A stretch of 9,605 bases of DNA. Origin: Bacteroidales bacterium (GTDB lineage Bacteria > Bacteroidota > Bacteroidia > Bacteroidales > 4484-276). The DNA lies in the NCBI GenBank assembly GCA_029939965.1, contig JAOZRY010000084.1, positions 1 through 9,605 on the forward strand, read 5' to 3'. Made by a program: the position numbers and the translations under genes. The notes beneath the pieces were generated by a model. The model worked only from the letters and a program-made list of their open reading frames with translations, had not been told where the DNA came from and made no database searches. Below are positions 1 through 5,423 of this stretch, one piece after another; within the stretch, counting starts at the first letter, position 1, and each line of letters opens with the position of its first letter.

Positions 1-51
1 GTGTATGATGTGCTTTTTAGCCGTTTTTTGGAGAAGTATTATTGATGTATT

Positions 52-122
52 TAGTCTCTGCACGAAAACTAAATATTTCAAGAAGTGGGTGTCAGAAATA
101 TGGAGTTTTCTTGCAGAGACTA
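52..122. mobile_element. 67-bp TA-flanked inverted-repeat mini-element (MITE-like)
   Basis: The arms at 51-70 and 104-123 are inverted repeats matching at 19 of 20 positions, separated by 33 nt. The arms read GTCTCTGCACGAAAACT inward from a TA dinucleotide on each side (TA at 52-53 and at 121-122). TA flanks are what TA-targeting transposases (for example IS630 or the IS427 group of IS5) leave behind. The interior is far too short to code for anything, so if mobile it would be non-autonomous. As RNA it would fold into a strong hairpin, but there is no U-tract, so I do not call it a terminator. The family assignment is inference; the inverted repeat is directly visible. Confidence 0.5.
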
Positions 123-154
123 ATTAGTGTTTGTCCATAAAGTCGGCAATTTTC

Positions 155-179
155 CATAGCCCAGTCCTTCAGGGCTATG
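155..179. repeat. 8-bp-arm hairpin in the 224-bp element
   Basis: CATAGCCC at 155-162 pairs with GGGCTATG at 172-179 across a 9-nt loop. The left arm is shared with the wider 151-162/294-305 pairing, so two alternative folds exist. The presence of competing folds is typical of REP-like clusters. Confidence 0.6.
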
Positions 180-201
180 ATTTTGAGTTTGATACAGAAC
201 T

Positions 202-254
202 CCCCCGCCTCTTTGCAGGAAATGCCTACGGCATTTCCTGCAAAGAGGCGGGGG
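202..254. repeat. Perfect 25-bp-arm hairpin
   Basis: The left arm 202-226 and right arm 230-254 are perfect reverse complements over 25 bp, with a 3-nt TAC spacer. The arms begin CCCCCGCCTCTTTGC, so the outer end is GC-rich in otherwise AT-rich surroundings. This is the central stem of the 224-bp element. No U-run follows (GGGTTATTAATC), so it is not a normal intrinsic terminator, although it would be a serious obstacle for polymerase or a cruciform site. Perfect arms of this length suggest recent origin or active maintenance. Confidence 0.85.
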
Positions 255-276
255 TTATTAATCCCTTCAATTCAAT

Positions 277-296
277 CCCCAGGTTAAAACCTGGGG
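277..296. repeat. 9-bp-arm hairpin in the 224-bp element
   Basis: CCCCAGGTT (277-285) pairs with AACCTGGGG (288-296), leaving only two unpaired bases in DNA; as RNA the inner A-T pairs would open to give a normal loop. The arm is followed by GGCTATGGAAA, which pairs back to 151-162, enclosing all three hairpins in one larger stem. Confidence 0.6.
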
Positions 297-478
297 CTAT
301 GGAAACCTCAAACCCCCAATTCATTTATTTGGTGCTTTATAGACGGACACTAATTAAAGGTAACAGACAAAATACAAACATCACTTACCTCTATTTCAAT
401 CATGATTTAAAGCAACCAAAACTTCGAAATCGCTTAGAAGATGCTGAGAATCAACCACAAGAAAATATTACACATAAT

Positions 479-496
479 TATTACAATATCGTAATA
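479..496. promoter_or_regulatory. 18-bp near-palindrome, possible operator
   Basis: TATTACAATATCGTAATA is symmetrical except for one central mismatched pair. It lies just upstream of the promoter-like box at 517-524, where a repressor or activator would overlap the upstream promoter element. No cognate regulator gene is visible in the window. AT-rich sequence produces such palindromes by chance fairly often, so this is tentative. Confidence 0.25.
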
Positions 497-516
497 TCTA
501 AAAATGATATTCAACA

Positions 517-524
517 TATTTTTG
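517..524 (+). promoter_or_regulatory. Candidate Bacteroidota -7 promoter box
   Basis: TATTTTTG matches the Bacteroidota -7 consensus TAnnTTTG exactly and lies 32 nt before the ATG at 557, giving a short leader if transcription starts around 531. No clear TTTG -33 element is seen at the usual spacing, which keeps confidence low. Confidence 0.35.
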
Positions 525-556
525 CAGCGTTATTCACTCATAAAAAACTATATCAG

Positions 557-1360
557 ATGAAAAAATTAATTTTTAGAATGCTCATTGTAACTGTTGCAGC
601 AACAGTTTCTTTACTAATGGTTCAATGCAATAAAACAGAAGACACAAATTCTCCAACCCAAAACGCTGATTACAAATTTGTAAGTGTTGCCGAAAAAGAA
701 ATTCTTATTGAAGAAGGCACAGACGACATTGGCGATATTATCGAATGTATTTATACATGTATTAATTCGATGCCGGTGGGAGAATTGTCAGAATCGGAAA
801 TCGCAACACTCAATTATGTTCGTGAAGAGGAGCTTCTGGCTCATGACGTTTATGTAAGTATGTATGAATTGTATAACGTACCCGTCTTCAACAACATCTC
901 TAACAGCGAGTTTATTCACAGCACAGCCATGAAAGCGATTATTGAAAAGTATGAACTTCCTGATCCTGCTGCAAATCATGAACACGGAGTATTTGTAAAT
1001 CCCGGCATTCAGGAATTATATGATGCATTGGTTGAACAGGGTTCAGCCTCTTTTCAGGATGCACTTATAGTTGGTGCCACCATCGAAGATGTGGACATCT
1101 GGGATTTGATCGAGCATCTCGAAAATGATGTTGACAACCAGGATATTATTTATGCTCTCGAGCAATTGTACCGCGGATCCAGAAACCATATACGGGCATA
1201 TACTGCTCATCTCACATTTCAGGGAATGACGTACACACCTCAATATATTTCACAGGAATTGTATGATGAAATTGTAAGCACTTCATGGGAGACAGGTAAC
1301 GGATTTTGTTTGTGCCAGTTAGGCCAATCAGATACAACAGAGGATATTCGCACAGAATAA
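557..1360 (+). CDS. DUF2202-type ferritin-like lipoprotein
   Basis: This 267-residue protein starts with a lipoprotein signal: a charged MKK, a hydrophobic stretch to residue 22, and Cys24 in an LMVQC lipobox, then a Lys/Asn/Thr/Ser-rich linker. It is probably anchored to the envelope. Residues ~77-240 match the DUF2202 family, a ferritin-like helical domain: VREEELLAHDVY (Glu90-92, His96), SEFIH (Glu118, His121), the QGSASFQDAL stretch, Glu177 in IEDVDI, and GSRNHIRAY with His211. These Glu/His positions resemble a carboxylate-bridged metal site, but no activity is established for the family as far as I know. Two cysteine pairs, Cys64/68 and Cys251/253, flank the domain and might form disulfides. 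The frame stays open upstream to a TTG at 131, but that stretch is the palindromic repeat, and the signal sequence fixes the start at 557. Followed by its own terminator. Confidence 0.88.
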   Translation: MKKLIFRMLIVTVAATVSLLMVQCNKTEDTNSPTQNADYKFVSVAEKEILIEEGTDDIGDIIECIYTCINSMPVGELSESEIATLNYVREEELLAHDVYVSMYELYNVPVFNNISNSEFIHSTAMKAIIEKYELPDPAANHEHGVFVNPGIQELYDALVEQGSASFQDALIVGATIEDVDIWDLIEHLENDVDNQDIIYALEQLYRGSRNHIRAYTAHLTFQGMTYTPQYISQELYDEIVSTSWETGNGFCLCQLGQSDTTEDIRTE

Positions 1361-1385
1361 AATAAAAAATAAAATGCTTATTATT

Positions 1386-1418
1386 AAAGGGTTCTCCAAA
1401 AACGGAAAACCCTTTTTT
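1386..1418 (+). terminator. Intrinsic terminator after the DUF2202 gene
   Basis: AAAGGGTT at 1386-1393 pairs with AACCCTTT at 1408-1415. The stem continues inward with TCC (1395-1397) pairing to GGA (1404-1406) after a C/A mismatch, and a run of six T ends at 1418. It begins 25 nt after the stop codon and should separate the lipoprotein gene from the downstream genes. Confidence 0.8.
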
Positions 1419-1771
1419 GTTTCATGTAAATAAAAAAAGTTCATTTATAACACTCGATTCAGAGTACTCAACCATTCAAACATAAAGCAGGAAATTATTT
1501 CGATAAGAATCAGCCGCTTCGCACAATGGGATTGTAACAAAAAAATGGATCTTGTCTGCTGCGTTAGAGTTTTATTATCGAAATTTGGGATCAAAACAAA
1601 CGGTCTCATTTCACACTATATCAATAGGTTAGGAATGATTACAATCATATCTGGCAGCACAATTTATAGTATTCTTAAAATTTTATACAACTTTTTTTTT
1701 AAACTATACACTATCCTGTGTGTTTTCAACATAATATTGCAGCATTATTAATTATAAAATTTAATATCAAA
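1419..1771. other. AT-rich intergenic region without a recognisable gene
   Basis: I see no convincing gene here on either strand. A 68-codon open frame at 1545-1751 has no family resemblance, no ribosome-binding context and low-complexity hydrophobic content, so I leave it out. Visible small structures are a 14-bp palindrome ATGATT-AC-AATCAT at 1635-1648 and a run of nine T at 1692-1700. The promoter of the secreted protein gene at 1772 should lie here, but I find no clean TAnnTTTG box. Confidence 0.5.
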
Positions 1772-2566
1772 ATGAAAAAAACAATTCTTGGATTACTCTT
1801 ACTGCTTTTCTTATCAATTAGCACTGCTTTTGCCCAAATCAATCTTGAAGCAGATTTTGAACACTCCGGTACTTTTACACAACTGGCTTCCTCTGGATAC
1901 AAATTTTATGTAATGGATGTTGGTGATAATGAATGTCGCTTATACAACACCAACTACTCACTCTGGAAAACAATAAGCCTCGATGTTCCGGATGGTCATT
2001 ATTTGTACGACATCAAATTTGTTTCGGAGGGTTTGTTTACTACCGACAATACACTTTCGCTATGCTACATCTACTATTTTTATGATGAAATAAATCAATA
2101 CTATTCATACACTTTAAAAATTATAAACGAAGACGGTACCGAACTAAGAACTATTAGCGGAGCACAATATTTAAGTGTACGTAAAATTGGAAATGAAGGA
2201 ACAAAACTGATTGCATACGTTTACGATTACAGTTTTTCGCCATACACAATTGTTACGGTAGTTTATGATTTACCCGGCGAGCTTATTTCTGCAAGTGCAG
2301 GCCCAGAGCAAGCAACCCTTTCACAAAATGCTTTTCCAAACCCTGCCGCCGATTACACCAATATCCCGTTTAACCTGCCCGAAAATAGCCGCACCGGAAC
2401 ACTAAAACTCTCCGATGCCACCGGAAAACTAATTAAATCTTTTGAAGTGGATCAACATTTTAAAAATATCAGGATAAACACAAGACAGCTCCCAACAGGT
2501 ATTTACTTTTATCATCTCGAAACCGAAAACCACAGATCAGAAGCCAAAAAAATTGTGGTTAGATAA
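1772..2566 (+). CDS. Secreted protein with T9SS type A sorting domain
   Basis: This is a 264-residue protein with a typical Sec signal peptide (MKK, Leu-rich core, probable cleavage after AFA at residue 21). The middle part (about 25-175) is rich in Tyr, Asp and beta-strand patterns (KFYVMDVGDNECRLY, YDIKFVSEG, YTLKIINEDG) that resemble a few strands of a beta-propeller or beta-sandwich; I do not recognise a catalytic family. Residues ~184-264 are a Por-type C-terminal sorting domain: FPNPAADYTNIPFNLP, then GTLKLSDATGKLI, then LPTGIYFYHLE and a terminal KKIVVR. In this family the domain directs export across the outer membrane by the type IX system and is then removed. The ATG at 1772 is preferred to upstream in-frame codons because it opens the signal peptide. 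It ends 65 nt before the PqqD-like gene with no terminator between, so read-through is possible. Confidence 0.88.
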   Translation: MKKTILGLLLLLFLSISTAFAQINLEADFEHSGTFTQLASSGYKFYVMDVGDNECRLYNTNYSLWKTISLDVPDGHYLYDIKFVSEGLFTTDNTLSLCYIYYFYDEINQYYSYTLKIINEDGTELRTISGAQYLSVRKIGNEGTKLIAYVYDYSFSPYTIVTVVYDLPGELISASAGPEQATLSQNAFPNPAADYTNIPFNLPENSRTGTLKLSDATGKLIKSFEVDQHFKNIRINTRQLPTGIYFYHLETENHRSEAKKIVVR

Positions 2567-2600
2567 TTTGCATCTATGGGCTTACTCAAAAATATTTTTA
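2567..2600 (+). promoter_or_regulatory. Weak promoter candidate for the PqqD-led operon
   Basis: TTTG at 2567-2570 and TATTTTTA at 2593-2600 (one mismatch to TAnnTTTG) are separated by 22 nt, slightly longer than the usual spacing of about 19-21. The box lies about 31 nt upstream of the ATG at 2632. It is the best match in the gap, but AT-rich DNA makes chance matches likely. Confidence 0.25.
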
Positions 2601-2631
2601 CAGATTTTGAACAAATCAAAACTCCATTATT

Positions 2632-2877
2632 ATGAATATTAAAAACAATATCGCAGTGAGTAGTTCAGGGTTTATTTTCAATCCTGACACAGGCGAATCC
2701 TTCACGGTAAATCCCCTCGGTGCTTCTATAATCAGCTACCTTAAAGATGGCAAATCGGTGAGTGAAATCACCGGGGAATTGCAAAATAAATATGAGATCG
2801 ACCCTAACACCCTTGAGAAAGATACTGAGGATTTTGTGGGTTTATTAAAAAACTTTTCATTGATTGCAGATGCCTGA
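2632..2877 (+). CDS. PqqD-like small protein (RiPP recognition element fold)
   Basis: This 81-residue protein has no signal peptide or cysteines and has the layout of the PqqD family: a beta-hairpin start (NIAVSSSGFIFNPDTGESFTVNPLGA), then SIISYLKDGKSVSEITGELQNKYEID as the helix-turn-helix part, then a final helix DTEDFVGLLKNFSLIA. Family members are winged-helix peptide-binding modules (RREs) that hold the leader of a ribosomal peptide and present it to a modifying enzyme, classically a radical SAM protein or a cyclase/ATP-grasp. Here the next gene overlaps it by 8 bp and is an ATP-grasp ligase, so I infer that it works as substrate or partner recruiter for that enzyme. No radical SAM gene or obvious precursor peptide is present in the window. 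A carrier role analogous to LysW is possible but there is no zinc-binding motif or LysW-like acidic tail. Confidence 0.78.
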   Translation: MNIKNNIAVSSSGFIFNPDTGESFTVNPLGASIISYLKDGKSVSEITGELQNKYEIDPNTLEKDTEDFVGLLKNFSLIADA

Positions 2878-3919
2878 AAAAAATAAACTTACTATAGCCG
2901 TTTCCGGGTTAAACGCCATCGATAGCCCAGGCCCGGGAGTAGCAGTAATACGCGCACTTCGCGAAGCCAAAAGCTTTGATGTAAGGATTATCGGTTTGGC
3001 TTACGAATCGCTCGAACCAGGTATTTTTATGCACAATCTTGTGGATAAAACTTACCAGTTCCCCTACCCCTCAGCGGGTGTAGATACTATTATGGAACGT
3101 TTGATGTATATTCATGATAAGGAAAAAATTGATGTGCTTATTCCAAATTTTGATGCCGAACTCTATCCTTTAATTAAGCTCGAAACTGAACTTAAGGAAA
3201 AAGGAATTTATATGTGTTTACCAACAATGGAACAGTTTGAAGAGAGGCATAAAATAAACCTCAACGAATTTGGCAAAAAGTATGGCATTCTTGTTCCCAA
3301 GAGCAAAACCATTAATGATATTGGTGAAATCTATAAGTTAAAAGAAGAATTTGAATATCCGGTAGTTGTAAAAGGAAAATACTATGATGCTTATATCGCT
3401 TACAATGTAGATCAGGTAAAAACCTTTTACAACCGTATTAGTGCCAAATGGGGTTTTCCAATCATTATCCAGGAATTTATTCATGGTATGGAATTTAATG
3501 TTACAGGATTGGGCGATGGAACCGGAAAAACAATTTCGGCCATTCCAATGCGCAAACAATACATCACCGACAAGGGAAAAGCCTGGGGTGGAATTTCTAT
3601 TTCGGATAAAAAAATGCTGGAGCTAACAGATCAGTTTATCAGCCTTACAAAATGGAGAGGTGGTTTTGAACTGGAGCTGATGAAAGACAAAGAAAACAAG
3701 TTTTACCTGCTGGAAATTAATCCACGGATGCCGGCATGGATATACCTTTCGGTGGGTGTTGGACACAACATTCCTGAAGCTCTTGTAAAATTGGCATTGG
3801 GCAAAAATGTACAGCCTCTTGGCGATTACCTTATTGGTAAAATGTTTGTTAGATATGCATGGGATATGATAGTTGACATGCAGGAATTTCAAACCATATC
3901 AACCACAGGAGAACTGTAA
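2870..3919 (+). CDS. CarB-like ATP-grasp ligase
   Basis: A 349-residue cytosolic enzyme with a pre-ATP-grasp Rossmann-like part (TIAVSGLNAIDSPGPGVAVIRAL near the N-terminus) and an ATP-grasp domain from about residue 120. Visible motifs are the nucleotide lysine in YPVVVKG (Lys168), QEFIHGMEFNV (Glu202, Glu208), and the metal ligands Glu269 in FELELM and Glu282/Asn284 in LLEINPR. These indicate an intact active site that would activate a carboxylate as acyl phosphate and join it to a nucleophile, generally an amine. The substrates cannot be read from sequence. The ATG at 2870 overlaps the PqqD-like gene by 8 bp, suggesting translational coupling; a TTG two codons earlier is less likely. There is no biotin-carboxylase extension or second ATP-grasp half, so it is not carbamoyl-phosphate synthase itself. 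Confidence 0.88.
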   Translation: MPEKNKLTIAVSGLNAIDSPGPGVAVIRALREAKSFDVRIIGLAYESLEPGIFMHNLVDKTYQFPYPSAGVDTIMERLMYIHDKEKIDVLIPNFDAELYPLIKLETELKEKGIYMCLPTMEQFEERHKINLNEFGKKYGILVPKSKTINDIGEIYKLKEEFEYPVVVKGKYYDAYIAYNVDQVKTFYNRISAKWGFPIIIQEFIHGMEFNVTGLGDGTGKTISAIPMRKQYITDKGKAWGGISISDKKMLELTDQFISLTKWRGGFELELMKDKENKFYLLEINPRMPAWIYLSVGVGHNIPEALVKLALGKNVQPLGDYLIGKMFVRYAWDMIVDMQEFQTISTTGEL

Positions 3920-3930
3920 AAAGAAAGAAG

Positions 3931-3966
3931 AGACAGGGCGAGAGAAATACTACTCGTGCATTGTCT
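3931..3966 (+). promoter_or_regulatory. Interrupted hairpin in the 115-nt operon gap
   Basis: AGACA (3931-3935) pairs with TGTCT (3962-3966), and GCGAG (3938-3942) with CTCGT (3953-3957, one G-U pair), with a small internal loop and a 10-nt apical loop. There is no U-tract, so it is not a standard terminator. It sits in the widest gap within the operon, between the ligase and decarboxylase genes, and might act as an RNA processing or stability element. The gap otherwise holds no reading frame longer than about 15 codons. Confidence 0.3.
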
Positions 3967-4034
3967 TAAAACCACAAGAAACAGAATTATGATTAACAGA
4001 TGAATTGTTGCAAAAACAGAAAAAACATTAAAAC

Positions 4035-5393
4035 ATGGAAAAACTAAGATATGAACGGCCACTAATTAAACGAATGGAAAATGAAATGCCCAATAAATTT
4101 GGCATGAAATCCGAAAATTTTCCGAAAGCAAAAATTGATGGTGTAAAAGTTTCTGATTTAATTGCAGAGCATGGATCACCTGTATTTGTTTTATCAGAAA
4201 AAACCATAAGAAGCACCTATAAAAAAGCTCAAAAGGCATTTAAAACAAGGTATCCGAAAGTGCAGTTTGCATGGTCGTACAAAACAAATTACTTAGATGC
4301 AGTTTGCAGCATTTTTCACCAGGAAGGTTCGTGGGCCGAAGTAGTTTCGGGTTTCGAATATCAAAAAGCACTAAACAATGGGGTAAATGGCAAACGGATT
4401 ATTTTTAACGGACCCGATAAAACCGAAGCAGACCTTGAAAAAGCCATCACGAACGAATCGCTGATACACATCGACCATCTGGATGAGCTTTACACAATAA
4501 TCAATCTCACCGACAGATTAGACAAAAAACCACGTGTAGCTATTCGGGTAAATATGGATACAGGGGTTTATCCTATTTGGGATCGTTTTGGATTTAACTA
4601 CGAAAATGGCCAGGCCTGGGATGCGTTGAACAAAATTATGGCTTCAGGCAAAATGGATCTTATGGGTTTGCATTGCCACATCGGGACTTTTATGCTTAGC
4701 GCAAAAGCCTATGGCATTGCAGCTACCAAACTTAGCGATCTTGCCATGGGGATTAAAGATAAGTATGGCCACGAGATAAAGTATATTGATATGGGTGGTG
4801 GGTTTTCATCAAAAAATACACTTAAAGGGTCGTACCTCCCCGGCAGAGATGTAAATCCAAATTTGGAGGATTATGCAGAAGAAATATCAACAGCACTTTT
4901 AAAAGCTAACTTTTCGCCAGATAGTTTACCATTATTAATACTTGAAACCGGCCGTGCATTAATTGATGAGGCAGGCTATTTACTGGGTACGGTTATCTCC
5001 AACAAGCGATCGGCTACCGGAAAAAGGACAACAATTATTGATGTTGGAGTAAATATTTTATTTACTTCCTACTGGTACGATCACAAAATTTCGCCGGCAC
5101 AAGAGTTTACCCAATTCTCCGAAATCACAACTTTGTATGGCCCTTTGTGTATGAACATTGATGTGGTTCGGGATAATGCCCTGCTGCCACTGCTCAACAA
5201 AGGCGATCATTTTGTAATACATCATGTTGGTGCATACAACATGACACAATGGATGCAATTCATCACCCTCCGGCCAAAGGTTTTACTCATCGACCCCAAT
5301 GAAAAAGTTCATGTAATTAGAGAATCAGAAACCATGGAAACTTTTAGCAGACAGGAAAGCAAGCCAGAACACCTAAAGGAATTTGAGCTGTAA
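4035..5393 (+). CDS. LysA-like PLP-dependent decarboxylase (fold type III)
   Basis: The 452-residue enzyme belongs to the diaminopimelate/ornithine/arginine decarboxylase group: an alanine-racemase-like TIM barrel then a beta domain. The PLP lysine is Lys83 in SYKTNYL; other markers are HCHIGT (His213, His215), the phosphate loop MGGGF (254-256), ETGR (304-307), YGPLCMNID (Cys372, Asp376) and GAYN (399-402). Cys372 and Asp376 correspond to the active-site CxxxD of the family, so activity is likely. Deviations from ordinary LysA are ETGR for EPGR, HIGT for HIGS, and Tyr for Cys before GPLC. The first ~35 residues are an extension with a MEKLRYERPLIKRM start, not part of the barrel, that resembles a peptide-leader recognition segment. 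Its presence next to PqqD-like and ATP-grasp genes argues for a specialised role rather than lysine biosynthesis. Substrate is unknown. Confidence 0.88.
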   Translation: MEKLRYERPLIKRMENEMPNKFGMKSENFPKAKIDGVKVSDLIAEHGSPVFVLSEKTIRSTYKKAQKAFKTRYPKVQFAWSYKTNYLDAVCSIFHQEGSWAEVVSGFEYQKALNNGVNGKRIIFNGPDKTEADLEKAITNESLIHIDHLDELYTIINLTDRLDKKPRVAIRVNMDTGVYPIWDRFGFNYENGQAWDALNKIMASGKMDLMGLHCHIGTFMLSAKAYGIAATKLSDLAMGIKDKYGHEIKYIDMGGGFSSKNTLKGSYLPGRDVNPNLEDYAEEISTALLKANFSPDSLPLLILETGRALIDEAGYLLGTVISNKRSATGKRTTIIDVGVNILFTSYWYDHKISPAQEFTQFSEITTLYGPLCMNIDVVRDNALLPLLNKGDHFVIHHVGAYNMTQWMQFITLRPKVLLIDPNEKVHVIRESETMETFSRQESKPEHLKEFEL

Positions 5394-5423
5394 CTTTATT
5401 TCAGAAAACGATATTAAAAATAA

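Larger units (their letters stand above)
125..352. mobile_element. Palindrome-rich 224-bp TA-flanked element (MITE/REP-like)
   Basis: Imperfect terminal inverted repeats at 124-143 and 334-353 match at 16 of 20 positions and are flanked by TA (125-126, 351-352). Inside are a second pair of perfect 12-bp inverted arms (151-162 and 294-305) and three separate hairpins (155-179, 202-254, 277-296). It begins right after the 67-bp element ends. It has no stop codon in one frame, so a spurious reading frame runs through it into the downstream lipoprotein gene, but its translation looks like nothing functional. Such multi-hairpin intergenic units resemble REP/BIME clusters moved by Y1 (RAYT/IS200-like) transposases, while the TA-flanked ends suggest a DDE-type MITE. 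I cannot decide between these. Confidence 0.55.

Noticed and set aside
1..45. Possible C-terminal end of an upstream gene (14 codons then TGA at 43-45)
   Set aside because: The translation VYDVLFSRFLEKYY is plausible as a protein tail, but 14 codons are too few to support a gene call.
131..556. N-terminal extension of the DUF2202 reading frame from a TTG at 131
   Set aside because: This part translates the palindromic repeat element and lacks any protein-like pattern; a complete lipoprotein signal begins at the ATG at 557.
1545..1751. 68-codon open frame in the intergenic region
   Set aside because: No family resemblance, no start context, low-complexity hydrophobic composition, and it overlaps the likely leader of the secreted protein gene.
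2864..2869. TTG start two codons before the ATP-grasp ATG
   Set aside because: The ATG at 2870 is the stronger start codon and gives the usual family N-terminus.
3338..3892. Antisense and alternative-frame open frames inside the ATP-grasp gene
   Set aside because: They are shadows of a well-supported coding frame with intact catalytic motifs.
2632..3919. LysW/LysX-type amino-carrier system as an explanation for the small protein plus ATP-grasp pair
   Set aside because: The small protein has no cysteines or zinc finger and lacks the acidic C-terminal tail of LysW; its pattern fits PqqD better.
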